A program made the position numbers and the translations under genes. DNA of 54,890 nucleotides from Nodosilinea nodulosa PCC 7104 (lineage in GTDB: Bacteria; Cyanobacteriota; Cyanobacteriia; Phormidesmidales; Phormidesmidaceae), in contig NZ_JH976537.1 in NCBI RefSeq assembly GCF_000309385.1, positions 3,620,712 through 3,675,601 of the forward strand, given 5' to 3'. Of this stretch, positions 35,419 to 43,016 are shown piece by piece. The notes below the pieces were generated by a model. The model did not search any database and was not told where the DNA came from. It worked only from the letters and a program-made list of their open reading frames with translations. Every line of letters starts with the position of its first letter. Position 1 is the first letter of the stretch.

Positions 35419-37269
35419 CTCCAAAGACTCCCGATACCGCGCCAACAGCGGCTGCAAAAAGTCGTAGCCATCCACCCCAATCACAGCGAGGAACTGGCGG
35501 CGGTGGTCGGCGATGATGCTCTGGAAGGTGTCGGGGCCAAGCTGGCCGTAGAGAATGCTGAGCAGGGCGGCGGGCTGTCGCCACTCGGGGGAGTCGATCT
35601 GGTGGAGCAGGTACATGCCGAGGCAGCCGGTGAGCACGGCCTGTTCGAGGTTGCCGTCGCCCTGGTGAGCGGCGGCCAGGTTGGCGAAGTTGGAGGCCAT
35701 CAGAAAGCGATCGCCGATCGCCTGGGCCACCTGTAGCCCCTGCTGAAGGGAGTTGATCGCGTCTTTGTACTGGCCGAGCTTGAGCTGGGCGATGCCGAGG
35801 CTGTTGGCGCAGAGGGCCTGGCTGGGGCGATCGCCGACCTGTTCTGAGAGGGCCAGCCCCTGCTGGAGATAGCTGAGCACGGTTTCGTACTGTTCGGCTT
35901 CGAGCAGCTGGGACTGGCCCTGGGCCACCTGGCTGTAGCCGAGGTTGGCCAGGGCGTTGGCTTGGCCAATGCGATCGCCGCTCTGGCGAGCCAAAATCAG
36001 CGCTCGCTGGCTGTGGCCCTGGGCGGCTTCAAAGTCCTGCTGGGCTACGCAGGTGCGGCTGAGGTGGTTGAGACTGGCAATTTCGCAGGGCACATCCTGA
36101 GCCTCGCGGGCCACCTCCAGGGCCTGCTGGTGAAATCGCTGGGCCTGACGATTGTTGCCCAACGCCCGCTGGGAGTAGCCCAGCAGGGTCAAAATACGGG
36201 CCTTTACGGCGGTGTTGGGCACTTCCTGGAGGGGCTGGTCTAAATAGTCGAGCAGCGCTTGTAGGGGTTCTCCAGAAAGCGCCGTGAACAGACCGCCGTA
36301 GAGGGGAAAATAGCTCTGATTGGCAAACTGCCGCAGTCCCTGCAGCGCCAGATGAAAGGACCCCATGGCCAGGGTGCGCTGACCCTGCTCGCCGAGGCGG
36401 TTAGAGATCTGGCCCCAGACCACGGCAAAGGTCAGGAAGGTGGCGATGGAGAGGCGCTTGCCGGCCTGGGGGTCGTAGGGCTGGCGATCGAACCAGTTCA
36501 CCAGGGCCAGCTGAAGCCGCTGCAAGACGACTCCCCAGACAATCCAGTCGGCGACTCTCAGGGGCACGGCAATGCCAGCGGCGGTTACGGTTTGGTGCAG
36601 AGCCAGATCGTCAAACAGGCGCTTGAGGGCTGGCTGGCTGACAATTTGGCCCCAGTGACGCCAGGGGCCAGGGCGATCGCCCGGCTGACTGAAGCCAATC
36701 TGCTGGCCCTGGGCATAGATCCAGCCGACGACATCGCCTTCGAGCTGCTGCCAGGCGGCTAAACCCTGCTCCAGCCCCTCGGCCAGGGTGGACAGGGCCG
36801 GTTCGGCCTCGGTGGCGGGGGCCGCATCCGAGGGTGCGGGAGCCTGCTTGAGTGCCCTGGACAGCTGCACCAGTTGTTCTCTGGAGAGCGACTGGTCGCG
36901 GTTGGGGTCGAGGGCCGAGATCAGCTGAAACAGGCGTTCTTCAGGAGATGCATTGAGAATTTCTGCCTCTACCCCCGTGATCATGGCTGTGGCCTGATTG
37001 TCGGCCATCCAGCGCTGCCACTCGCCCTGAATGGTGAGCAAAGCCCGGTGCTTGCGCATGGCTTTGGCCTGCTTTAGTTCGTCGTCGCCAGGGGCCAGAT
37101 CAGGCTCCAGGGCGGCTAGGGTGGCGGCTAGAGTCCGCTCAAACAATTCGCCGCTGCCGGGTTCTACTCCGGCCTGTAGCATGCGGTAAACCTGCTGCTT
37201 CGACTGAATTTTGCCTTTGAGGGTCGCGGCAACAATGTCATCAATGAGCGCTTGGTACGGTTGAGCCAT
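35416..37269 (-). CDS. TPR-repeat protein with an EF-hand-like loop
   Basis: A 617-residue soluble protein. From about 330 to 560 it contains tetratricopeptide repeats (for example GYSQRALGNNRQAQRFHQQALEVAREAQDVP, NHLSRTCVAQQDFEAAQGHSQRALILARQSGD, NSLGIAQLKLGQYKDAINSLQQGLQVAQAIGD). An EF-hand-like loop DPNRDQSLSREQL sits at 121-133 but has Gln at the final acidic position. The middle (about 165-330) is hydrophobic-rich helix of unknown type. A scaffold or partner-binding role is likely. The 3' end runs into a tandem repeat array. Confidence 0.85.
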   Translation of the reverse strand: MAQPYQALIDDIVAATLKGKIQSKQQVYRMLQAGVEPGSGELFERTLAATLAALEPDLAPGDDELKQAKAMRKHRALLTIQGEWQRWMADNQATAMITGVEAEILNASPEERLFQLISALDPNRDQSLSREQLVQLSRALKQAPAPSDAAPATEAEPALSTLAEGLEQGLAAWQQLEGDVVGWIYAQGQQIGFSQPGDRPGPWRHWGQIVSQPALKRLFDDLALHQTVTAAGIAVPLRVADWIVWGVVLQRLQLALVNWFDRQPYDPQAGKRLSIATFLTFAVVWGQISNRLGEQGQRTLAMGSFHLALQGLRQFANQSYFPLYGGLFTALSGEPLQALLDYLDQPLQEVPNTAVKARILTLLGYSQRALGNNRQAQRFHQQALEVAREAQDVPCEIASLNHLSRTCVAQQDFEAAQGHSQRALILARQSGDRIGQANALANLGYSQVAQGQSQLLEAEQYETVLSYLQQGLALSEQVGDRPSQALCANSLGIAQLKLGQYKDAINSLQQGLQVAQAIGDRFLMASNFANLAAAHQGDGNLEQAVLTGCLGMYLLHQIDSPEWRQPAALLSILYGQLGPDTFQSIIADHRRQFLAVIGVDGYDFLQPLLARYRESLE

Positions 37270-37461
37270 AGATCGCCATGCCGTTCAACATGTTGGGAGG
37301 GAGATGATTGGGGAGAGAGGGCTGTTGCCCAAGTGTGCCACAGATTTTTCTGGAGATTCAGCCCATTTCAGCCGAGGGTTTGGCCCTAAAGCCTGGCGAG
37401 GCGGTCGGGGTGGGGTAGTCTGGAAGACAGGCGTTCAATCCCTGAGATTTGCAGGTGGGGC

Positions 37462-38460
37462 ATGGGCGAAGTTGCCTGGAGTGCCATGCACGCTGGGGTC
37501 CATCGACAGCTGCGCAGCCGTTCGCTACTGCCCCGGGGGGCGTCGGGGCTAGTGGCGGTTTCGGGTGGGCAAGATTCGGTGTGCCTGCTCAAGCTGCTGG
37601 TCGATTTGCGGCCCAAGTGGGGATGGCAATTGCGGGTGGTGCACTGCGACCACCAGTGGCGGGACGACTCGGCGGCCAACGCCAGTTTTGTGCGGCAGCT
37701 CTGCGCCGAGTGGGGGGTGCCCTGCCAGGTGGTGACAGCCGCTGCCGTCTACCCTACCGAAGCCGCTGCCCGTCAGTGGCGCTACCGGGTGTTTGAGGAT
37801 TTGGCCGTTCAGGAGAATTGTAGCTATGTGGTGACGGGGCACACGGCCAGCGATCGCGCCGAAACCCTGCTCTACAATCTGCTGCGGGGCAGCGGTACCG
37901 ACGGCTTGCAGGCCCTGGCCTGGCGGCGGCCCCTAACCCCCGATCGCCCCATAGCCGTGGTGCGCCCCATTTTAGGCCTCACCCGCCAGCAGACCGGAGA
38001 GTTTTGCCGCCAGTTTGCCCTCCCGATTTGGGAAGATGCCACCAACCAGGACCCCCGCTATGCCCGCAACCGCATTCGTTTAGAACTTTTGCCTTACCTG
38101 CAAGAGCACTTTAACCCCGGGACCGAAACTGCGCTGGCGCATACGGCGGAGCTGCTGACCGCCGAAGTGGAGCTGCTGGAGTCGATGGCGGGGGAGCTGT
38201 ATGGACAGGCCGTGACCGCTCCGGCCCTGGCTACGGCAGCCTGGAAAATTCAGCGATCGCCCCTCCAGGCGGCCCCCCTGGCCCTGCGGCGGCGGGTGCT
38301 GCGCCGGGTGCTCCAGCGGGTGACCGTGGCTCAGGTCAGTTTTGAGCATGTTGAAAAGCTGGTGGCGCTGCTCACCGCCCCCAACGGCAGCGCGAGCGAT
38401 CCGTTCCCCGGCGGCGCGATCGCGCGGGTGGAGGGAGATTGGATTGTGGTGAAACCATAG
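37462..38460 (+). CDS. tilS: tRNA(Ile)-lysidine synthase
   Basis: A 332-residue TilS, which converts the wobble C34 of the minor tRNA-Ile(CAU) to lysidine so that it reads AUA. The PP-loop SGGQDS is at 34-39, the HCDHQWR region at about 61-67, VTGHTASDRAETLLYNLLRGSGTDGL at about 128-153, and RNRIRLELLPYL about 205. The second catalytic histidine block (HCDHQ) is intact. Start is ATG 37462; ATG 37486 is a possible alternative. Confidence 0.95.
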   Translation: MGEVAWSAMHAGVHRQLRSRSLLPRGASGLVAVSGGQDSVCLLKLLVDLRPKWGWQLRVVHCDHQWRDDSAANASFVRQLCAEWGVPCQVVTAAAVYPTEAAARQWRYRVFEDLAVQENCSYVVTGHTASDRAETLLYNLLRGSGTDGLQALAWRRPLTPDRPIAVVRPILGLTRQQTGEFCRQFALPIWEDATNQDPRYARNRIRLELLPYLQEHFNPGTETALAHTAELLTAEVELLESMAGELYGQAVTAPALATAAWKIQRSPLQAAPLALRRRVLRRVLQRVTVAQVSFEHVEKLVALLTAPNGSASDPFPGGAIARVEGDWIVVKP

Positions 38461-38537
38461 GGAATTAGAGGCCTGCCCCAGACACCGCGATCGGGGTTCT
38501 AGAATAGAGCTACCGCAGACCTGGAGTCTTTCAGCCC

Positions 38538-39641
38538 ATGAGCCTTCCCCCTGCTTTGCGCTATCGCCTGGTGCGCCTTCAACCCATTGGCCGTCAGCTC
38601 CGTCGCCCGACCGTGTGGGGTACCTTAGCCGCCCTCGGGCTGATGGCGGCGGTGGGGCCTCAGTATTTTAACCATCCCGAGTGGCGCAGCCAGTACGATC
38701 CCGCCGTGGCTAGTCCAGCCGTTGCCCCTGGGACTGAGCTAGGCACATTGTCCAACGACGATTTGGCCAATTTGGCCGAAGTTGACAATCTCTCGCTGTT
38801 GCTCAACCAGCTTCCGCCCAATGCATCCAGCCCGTCAGATATCCCTGCTGCCAAGGGCATCTCAGCTGCCGCCGCAGACGGGCTATCCCTGCCCAAGGCC
38901 ACCCCAGACGACACCCTGGGGGGCACAGAATCTACCAATCCCTTCGCCCAATATCTGGAGCGCAGCCGCTTTCGGTTTAACCCCGCCGCCAGCAGGGAGG
39001 CGATCGAAAGAGACTCCACAATGGCCCTGGGGAGCGGTTCTCTGACCACTGGTCCGGTGTTCGGCTCCTCCTCCTCCGAGACGCCGCTGCCCTTTTCTTC
39101 GGCGCCCGCTGGGGGGCCGCAACTTAGCCCCCTTCAGCAGGCCCTCAACGTGGGTTCAGGCCCGCGCGCTGGCCAGCCTTCTGGGCTAGGCGCTGCCCCG
39201 GATCCCAGGGCGGGGGCCAGCGGAGCTGGCTCAGATCCCGCGACTGCCACCAGCGGTATCACGCCCCAGCCTTGGATGGTGGAGGGCAGTTTGCCCGGCG
39301 TAGACCAGCGCTTTATTCGCACGACGCCGCAGATGTCGCCGCCGCCGGGTACCACGGGCTATGCGCCACCGCCCAGCTTGTCTCCTACCTCAGGGACAGT
39401 TGCTCCAGCCCAGGGAACGACGAATCCAGCCGCGCTGAACCTCGATTTTGGTGCTCCGGTGACGGCGCCAGCGGGGAGCGGGCAGCGGCAATTGCAGCCC
39501 AACGCGATCGCCCCCAGTGCCCCAGTTGTGCCGTCGCCCCAGCCTGTTCCAGCCCCCTTTTCGGCCCCCAGGCCGCCCGGCGTCTACACCGGCAACGGCT
39601 ACATCAACACCTTTGCCAACCCGAGCGGACCGGGGCAGTAG
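38538..39641 (+). CDS. Pro/Ser/Ala-rich envelope-associated protein of unknown function
   Basis: A 367-residue protein. One hydrophobic segment (TVWGTLAALGLMAAVGPQYF, about 25-44) follows a basic N terminus, so it is probably a single-pass membrane protein or signal-anchored. The rest is low complexity, very rich in Pro, Ser, Ala, Gly and Thr (SSSSETPLPFSSAPAGGPQ, GTTGYAPPPSLSPTSGT) and should be extended and disordered. Similar architectures occur in cyanobacterial envelope proteins, but no domain is identifiable. Confidence 0.72.
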   Translation: MSLPPALRYRLVRLQPIGRQLRRPTVWGTLAALGLMAAVGPQYFNHPEWRSQYDPAVASPAVAPGTELGTLSNDDLANLAEVDNLSLLLNQLPPNASSPSDIPAAKGISAAAADGLSLPKATPDDTLGGTESTNPFAQYLERSRFRFNPAASREAIERDSTMALGSGSLTTGPVFGSSSSETPLPFSSAPAGGPQLSPLQQALNVGSGPRAGQPSGLGAAPDPRAGASGAGSDPATATSGITPQPWMVEGSLPGVDQRFIRTTPQMSPPPGTTGYAPPPSLSPTSGTVAPAQGTTNPAALNLDFGAPVTAPAGSGQRQLQPNAIAPSAPVVPSPQPVPAPFSAPRPPGVYTGNGYINTFANPSGPGQ

Positions 39642-39769
39642 GCGAGAGCCTTGACTAGTACTCGAAGGCTGAAATATCTCGACCGTTTTGGCGCGCTTGG
39701 CTCCCCTGCTCCCTCGCAATTGGCAATAGTCCCCATACTTGTGCCGCAGTCTACTAGTGAACCGGCCCC

Positions 39770-40081
39770 CTAGTCAGCATTGGACTCTGGGTAGGGGTCG
39801 CTGATTTGCTCCGTCTCTGGGCAGTCGTCGGAAACATTTAGCTCTACATCGCCCCGAGGTACAGCGGCCAGGCGCTTGGTCACAGCGCCAATGCTCTCAA
39901 GCCGCACCATTTCTTCCCAGGAGCAAATTTCGTCGTCTTCTTCGGTTTCGTAGCGAAAGGTAACCAGGTCACCCTCAATATCTAAAATTTTGGCCCGCTC
40001 GATCCAACGCTGCTGATCCCGGAGAAAAATCCACACGTCTTGACCATCACAACAGAGTTGATAGATCTTGCGGTGTAGCAT
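39770..40081 (-). CDS. DUF6679-like small protein
   Basis: A 103-residue acidic protein beginning MLHRKIYQLCCDGQDVWIFLRDQQRWIERAKILDIEGDLVTFRYETEEDDEICSWEEMVRLESIGAVTKRLAAVPRGDVE, a pattern I associate with the DUF6679 family of cyanobacteria. It is predicted to be a beta-barrel-like small domain. Function unknown. It is divergent from the creatininase gene. Confidence 0.75.
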   Translation of the reverse strand: MLHRKIYQLCCDGQDVWIFLRDQQRWIERAKILDIEGDLVTFRYETEEDDEICSWEEMVRLESIGAVTKRLAAVPRGDVELNVSDDCPETEQISDPYPESNAD

Positions 40082-40470
40082 AGTCGCGGCTCCTTCACAG
40101 GTAACATCAATGCTCGTTCGCTTGGCTGCCGTAGAGGAGCGATTCGTGGCTAAAACCGTGGTTAGACGGTTGAAATCCCAGACTGCGGGCCTGCTAGGCC
40201 TGGGGATGGGGATCTTGCGATCGCTCCAGATCAGTTGCGCGTCAGCTCTTCAGGTAGATGATCGTGTAGTTATAGATTTTACCTAATCCTGGGTCTGTAC
40301 CTTAACATTCCCAGGGGGGAAGGCGATCGATCTAGACGACTGCCCGGCGCTGCCCATTCCCCTCTCTTATCAGCGAAACCGACCCGGGGGTGTAATCAGT
40401 CATACCATCCCTGGCCCGGCGCCCCAAAGACGAGCGCTATAGTGTAACTCTAGCTTTCCTGCTCTGCCCT
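40082..40470. other. Intergenic region between DUF6679 and creatininase genes
   Basis: A 389-base stretch with promoters for both divergent genes expected. I see no gene, terminator or repeat I can support. Confidence 0.5.
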
Positions 40471-41220
40471 ATGCTGCTGCACCTCTGCACCTGGCCCGAA
40501 GTTGAGGCCTATCTGGAACAATCTACGGGCATTATTTTGCCGATTGGCTCAACGGAGCAGCATGGCCCCACGGGGCTGATTGGCACCGATGCCATCTGCG
40601 CCGAAGTGGTTGCCAAAGGCGTGGGCGAAGCCGCCAATGCTCTGGTTGGCCCCACCATTAACGTGGGCATGGCCCTGCACCACACCGCCTTCCCCGGCTC
40701 GATGACGCTGCGGCCCAGCACCCTAATTGCAGTCATTCAGGATTACCTGACGCCGCTGGTGCGCTGCGGCTTCACCCGCTTTTTCTTTATCAACGGCCAC
40801 GGCGGCAATATTGCCACCCTCAAGGCTGCCTTTGCCGAAACCTACACTGCCTTGGCTGCCGGCCAGGTCGTCAACGCTGAGCAGGTGCGCTGCAAAACGG
40901 CCAACTGGTTCATGGCTAAATCGGTGTACAGCCTGGCTAAAGAACTCTACGGCGATCAGGAAGGCTCCCACGCCACCCCCAGCGAAGTGGCGTTGACCCA
41001 GTACGCATACCCCGATTTCATCAAGCAGGCTCCCCTGGAGCCCCAGGTCGCCCCCAGGGGGCACGCCATTTACAGCCCTGCCGACTTTCGCAGGCATTAC
41101 CCCGATGGCCGGATGGGGTCTAACCCGGCCCTGGCCACCCCAGAGCACGGTCAGCAGCTCTACGAGGTGGCAGTAAAAGAGCTGACCAGCGATTACCTGG
41201 AGTTTTTGGGGGCCGACTAG
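40471..41220 (+). CDS. Creatininase-family amidohydrolase
   Basis: A 249-residue protein with the creatininase metal-binding motifs: STEQHGP (about 27-33), GTDAIC (about 38-43), and FFINGHGGNIATL (about 110-122), which provide the Glu, Asp and His ligands of the dinuclear metal site. Family members hydrolyse cyclic amides, for example creatinine and formamide derivatives in F420 and mycofactocin chemistry. No pathway partners are adjacent, so the substrate is open. Confidence 0.9.
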   Translation: MLLHLCTWPEVEAYLEQSTGIILPIGSTEQHGPTGLIGTDAICAEVVAKGVGEAANALVGPTINVGMALHHTAFPGSMTLRPSTLIAVIQDYLTPLVRCGFTRFFFINGHGGNIATLKAAFAETYTALAAGQVVNAEQVRCKTANWFMAKSVYSLAKELYGDQEGSHATPSEVALTQYAYPDFIKQAPLEPQVAPRGHAIYSPADFRRHYPDGRMGSNPALATPEHGQQLYEVAVKELTSDYLEFLGAD

Positions 41221-41346
41221 GGGCAGCAAGCTCAGCGATGCCAGCGCCAGCGCCTAGGCGAGAGACACGCGCTGTGTGGGCCAGTAGCCGGTGGCCATGA
41301 GGGCCAAAAGCAGGGCGAAATGGGAGATGGAGCGGTGGGAGGTTTT

Positions 41347-42444
41347 CTATTGATTTGGATGGGTCAGGTAGCAGTGGCAGTGGGGTTTTTCAATTAGCGA
41401 ATCGGCAAGGGCGTTGAGGGCGGTGGCGGCGAGCAGTCCACCGCCCAGGGAGCCCTGAATGGTCAGGCAGGGTACGCCGGTTTTTAGCAGTCGCCGCTTG
41501 GCGGTGGGGGCGTGGCTAAAGCCAATGGGTAGGCCAATGACGAGGGCCGGATGCAGGCAGCCGCGCTCGATCAGATCGCAGATGCCGGTCAGCACCGAGG
41601 GGGCATAGCCAACTACGATGACCGCGCCGGGAGGAATTGCCCGCAGATGCTCGGGCCATTCCGGCGATCGCCAAAGCAGCTGCTCGGCCTCGGAGCCGCT
41701 GGCAATGTGGGGATCGTTCAGCAGCGCTGCGGTGCGGCAGCCTAAGTGGGCTAGACGGCTGTGGTCAAAGGCGGCGGCTACGGCAGGAATATCGCCCACC
41801 ACCAAACACCCCGAGCCTAGCGCCTGACGCGCTGCGGCGATCGCGCCATGGGCCAACCGCACAAAGGGCACCAGGCTCACATCCCCGCAGGCCATCACCA
41901 ACTTCGAGATCAGATCGACCTCAATCTCTGGGCGAGCGGACAAATCTGGTAAAAGCCGCTGCAGCGACTCCGCCTCGGGCTGGGGCGAGGGCGGGCTGTC
42001 TGCCGCCAGGGCTGCGATCGGCTGCGGGGTAGCCATATCCAACCTTTGCAGCTGGGCGATCGCAGCGGCTCTCTGGGCCGGGCAGTTTAAATCTTGGCCC
42101 AGAATGCTCTCCAGGGCGACGGCGGTCTGCCGCAGCTGTACCAGTTGCCGCATTACTTTCTGGTACTGATGCTGGAGCTGTAACGGCAGGGCATCTGACT
42201 CCAGGGACTCGGCATTGGCCGCCAGCAGCTGCCGAATGTGGGCCAGCTGAAAGCCCTGCTGCTTGAGCTTCACCACCTGCCGCAGGCGCTGCACATCGGC
42301 TGGGGTATACAGCCGGTAATTGCTGGGCGATCGCACCGGATCGGGCAGCAGCCCAATCCGATGGTAGTGGCGCACCATGCGTGGGGTAACGCTACTGCCC
42401 GCCGCGTCAACGAGTTCTTTGATCGTCAAATACTGTGAATTCAT
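41347..42444 (-). CDS. coaR: CoaR-type cobalt-responsive MerR regulator with precorrin-isomerase-like domain
   Basis: A 365-residue protein. The N-terminal MerR winged HTH (LTIKELVDAAGSSVTPRMVRHYHRIGLLPDPVRSPSNYRLY, about 6-46) and dimerisation helix are followed by a Pro-rich linker and a precorrin-8X methylmutase-like domain (about 170-350). This is the architecture of Synechocystis CoaR, which senses cobalt and activates the efflux ATPase gene coaT. The C-terminal Cys-His-Cys at 356-358 and Cys121 match the positions implicated in metal binding. In the isomerase-like domain the catalytic His of CobH/CbiC enzymes appears as Met (KLVMACGD, 181-188), so it is a sensor rather than an enzyme. 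Usually divergent from coaT, but no coaT is present upstream here. Start chosen at ATG 42444. Confidence 0.9.
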   Translation of the reverse strand: MNSQYLTIKELVDAAGSSVTPRMVRHYHRIGLLPDPVRSPSNYRLYTPADVQRLRQVVKLKQQGFQLAHIRQLLAANAESLESDALPLQLQHQYQKVMRQLVQLRQTAVALESILGQDLNCPAQRAAAIAQLQRLDMATPQPIAALAADSPPSPQPEAESLQRLLPDLSARPEIEVDLISKLVMACGDVSLVPFVRLAHGAIAAARQALGSGCLVVGDIPAVAAAFDHSRLAHLGCRTAALLNDPHIASGSEAEQLLWRSPEWPEHLRAIPPGAVIVVGYAPSVLTGICDLIERGCLHPALVIGLPIGFSHAPTAKRRLLKTGVPCLTIQGSLGGGLLAATALNALADSLIEKPHCHCYLTHPNQ

Positions 42445-42817
42445 TGCTGTGAATCCATCCGCTGCCCTACGCCCTAGGTTTGACATTAGCATTAGGGGTG
42501 GTTGCCGTAGCCAATTCCTTTGGAAGCTTTGCCAGTTGGCGTTTTAGAGTACATGGGGCAATCTTGACAGTACGCTTGAATTACACCCAGTTTATATCCA
42601 AAGAACCTTAGAAATACCTAGCACGAGCGGCGATGCAGTATAGCCATAGTCACGTTGGTTAGGACATCCAGAAACCCGATGAACGTTCAAACGTTAGAAC
42701 GTTCGCGGGACACATGTCTTAACTAGACTGGCTACAGCTATACATGGGCGCTTGAAAGGGGAAGTCTATATAGCAAAAACCCCCTGAAGCAGAAGGCTTT
42801 CAAGAGGTTTTGAAATA
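42445..42817. other. Spacer between coaR and the tRNA scar, with AACGTT octamers and a tRNA terminator
   Basis: This 373-base stretch holds no gene. TTGACA occurs at 42480-42485 and at 42564-42569, the latter followed about 22 nt later by TTATAT, which is a possible MerR-type long-spacer promoter reading right. AACGTT occurs three times at 8-bp intervals (42682, 42690, 42698). The minus-strand tRNA terminator is described separately at 42775-42811. Confidence 0.55.
42775..42811 (-). terminator. Terminator of the truncated tRNA-Thr gene
   Basis: Read on the minus strand, AAACCTCTTGAAAGC can pair with GCTTCAGGGGGTTT across a small loop, about 14 pairs with one bulge, followed by Ts. It lies 6 nt after the 3' end of the tRNA-Thr fragment, where the original tRNA terminator would be expected. 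Confidence 0.75.
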
Positions 42818-42864
42818 AGCTGGTGACAAGACTCGAACTTGCGACCGGCTGATTACAAATCAGC
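42818..42864 (-). tRNA. 3' half of tRNA-Thr(UGU), probable attachment-site copy
   Basis: The minus strand from 42864 to 42818 reads the anticodon arm GCTGA-TTTGTAA-TCAGC (anticodon TGT, Thr), variable loop, T arm GCAAG-TTCGAGT-CTTGT and acceptor strand CACCAGC with discriminator T. Everything 5' of the anticodon arm is missing: no D arm and no GCTGGTG acceptor strand occurs on the adjoining side. This is the usual footprint of integration by a tyrosine recombinase at the anticodon-to-3'-end region of a tRNA gene. The full tRNA should lie at the other end of the element, outside the window. Confidence 0.85.
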
Positions 42865-42998
42865 TAGCGGTGCTTGCAGTGTAAGAGGTTCAAGCTTTTG
42901 CGGTGTGCCTTACACCCAAATTAAACCCAAAAAAGGTAATGTTAAGGCGAAATGCGGATTAGGCTTTGTGCCCATATCCAATGGGCGCGTCAGACTCT

Positions 42999-43016
42999 CG
43001 GAGCTACGTCGCTCCG
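42999..43016. repeat. parS-like palindrome, copy 1 (one mismatch), overlapping the parB stop
   Basis: CGGAGCTACGTCGCTCCG differs from the 18-bp perfect palindrome CGGAGCGACGTCGCTCCG at one base. That base makes the TAG stop of parB (complement CTA at 43004-43006), so the last codons of parB are built from the half-site. Confidence 0.8.

Noticed and set aside
40068..40286. 72-codon plus-strand frame between DUF6679 and creatininase genes
   Set aside because: It overlaps the start of the minus-strand gene, has no recognisable motif and no good ribosome site.
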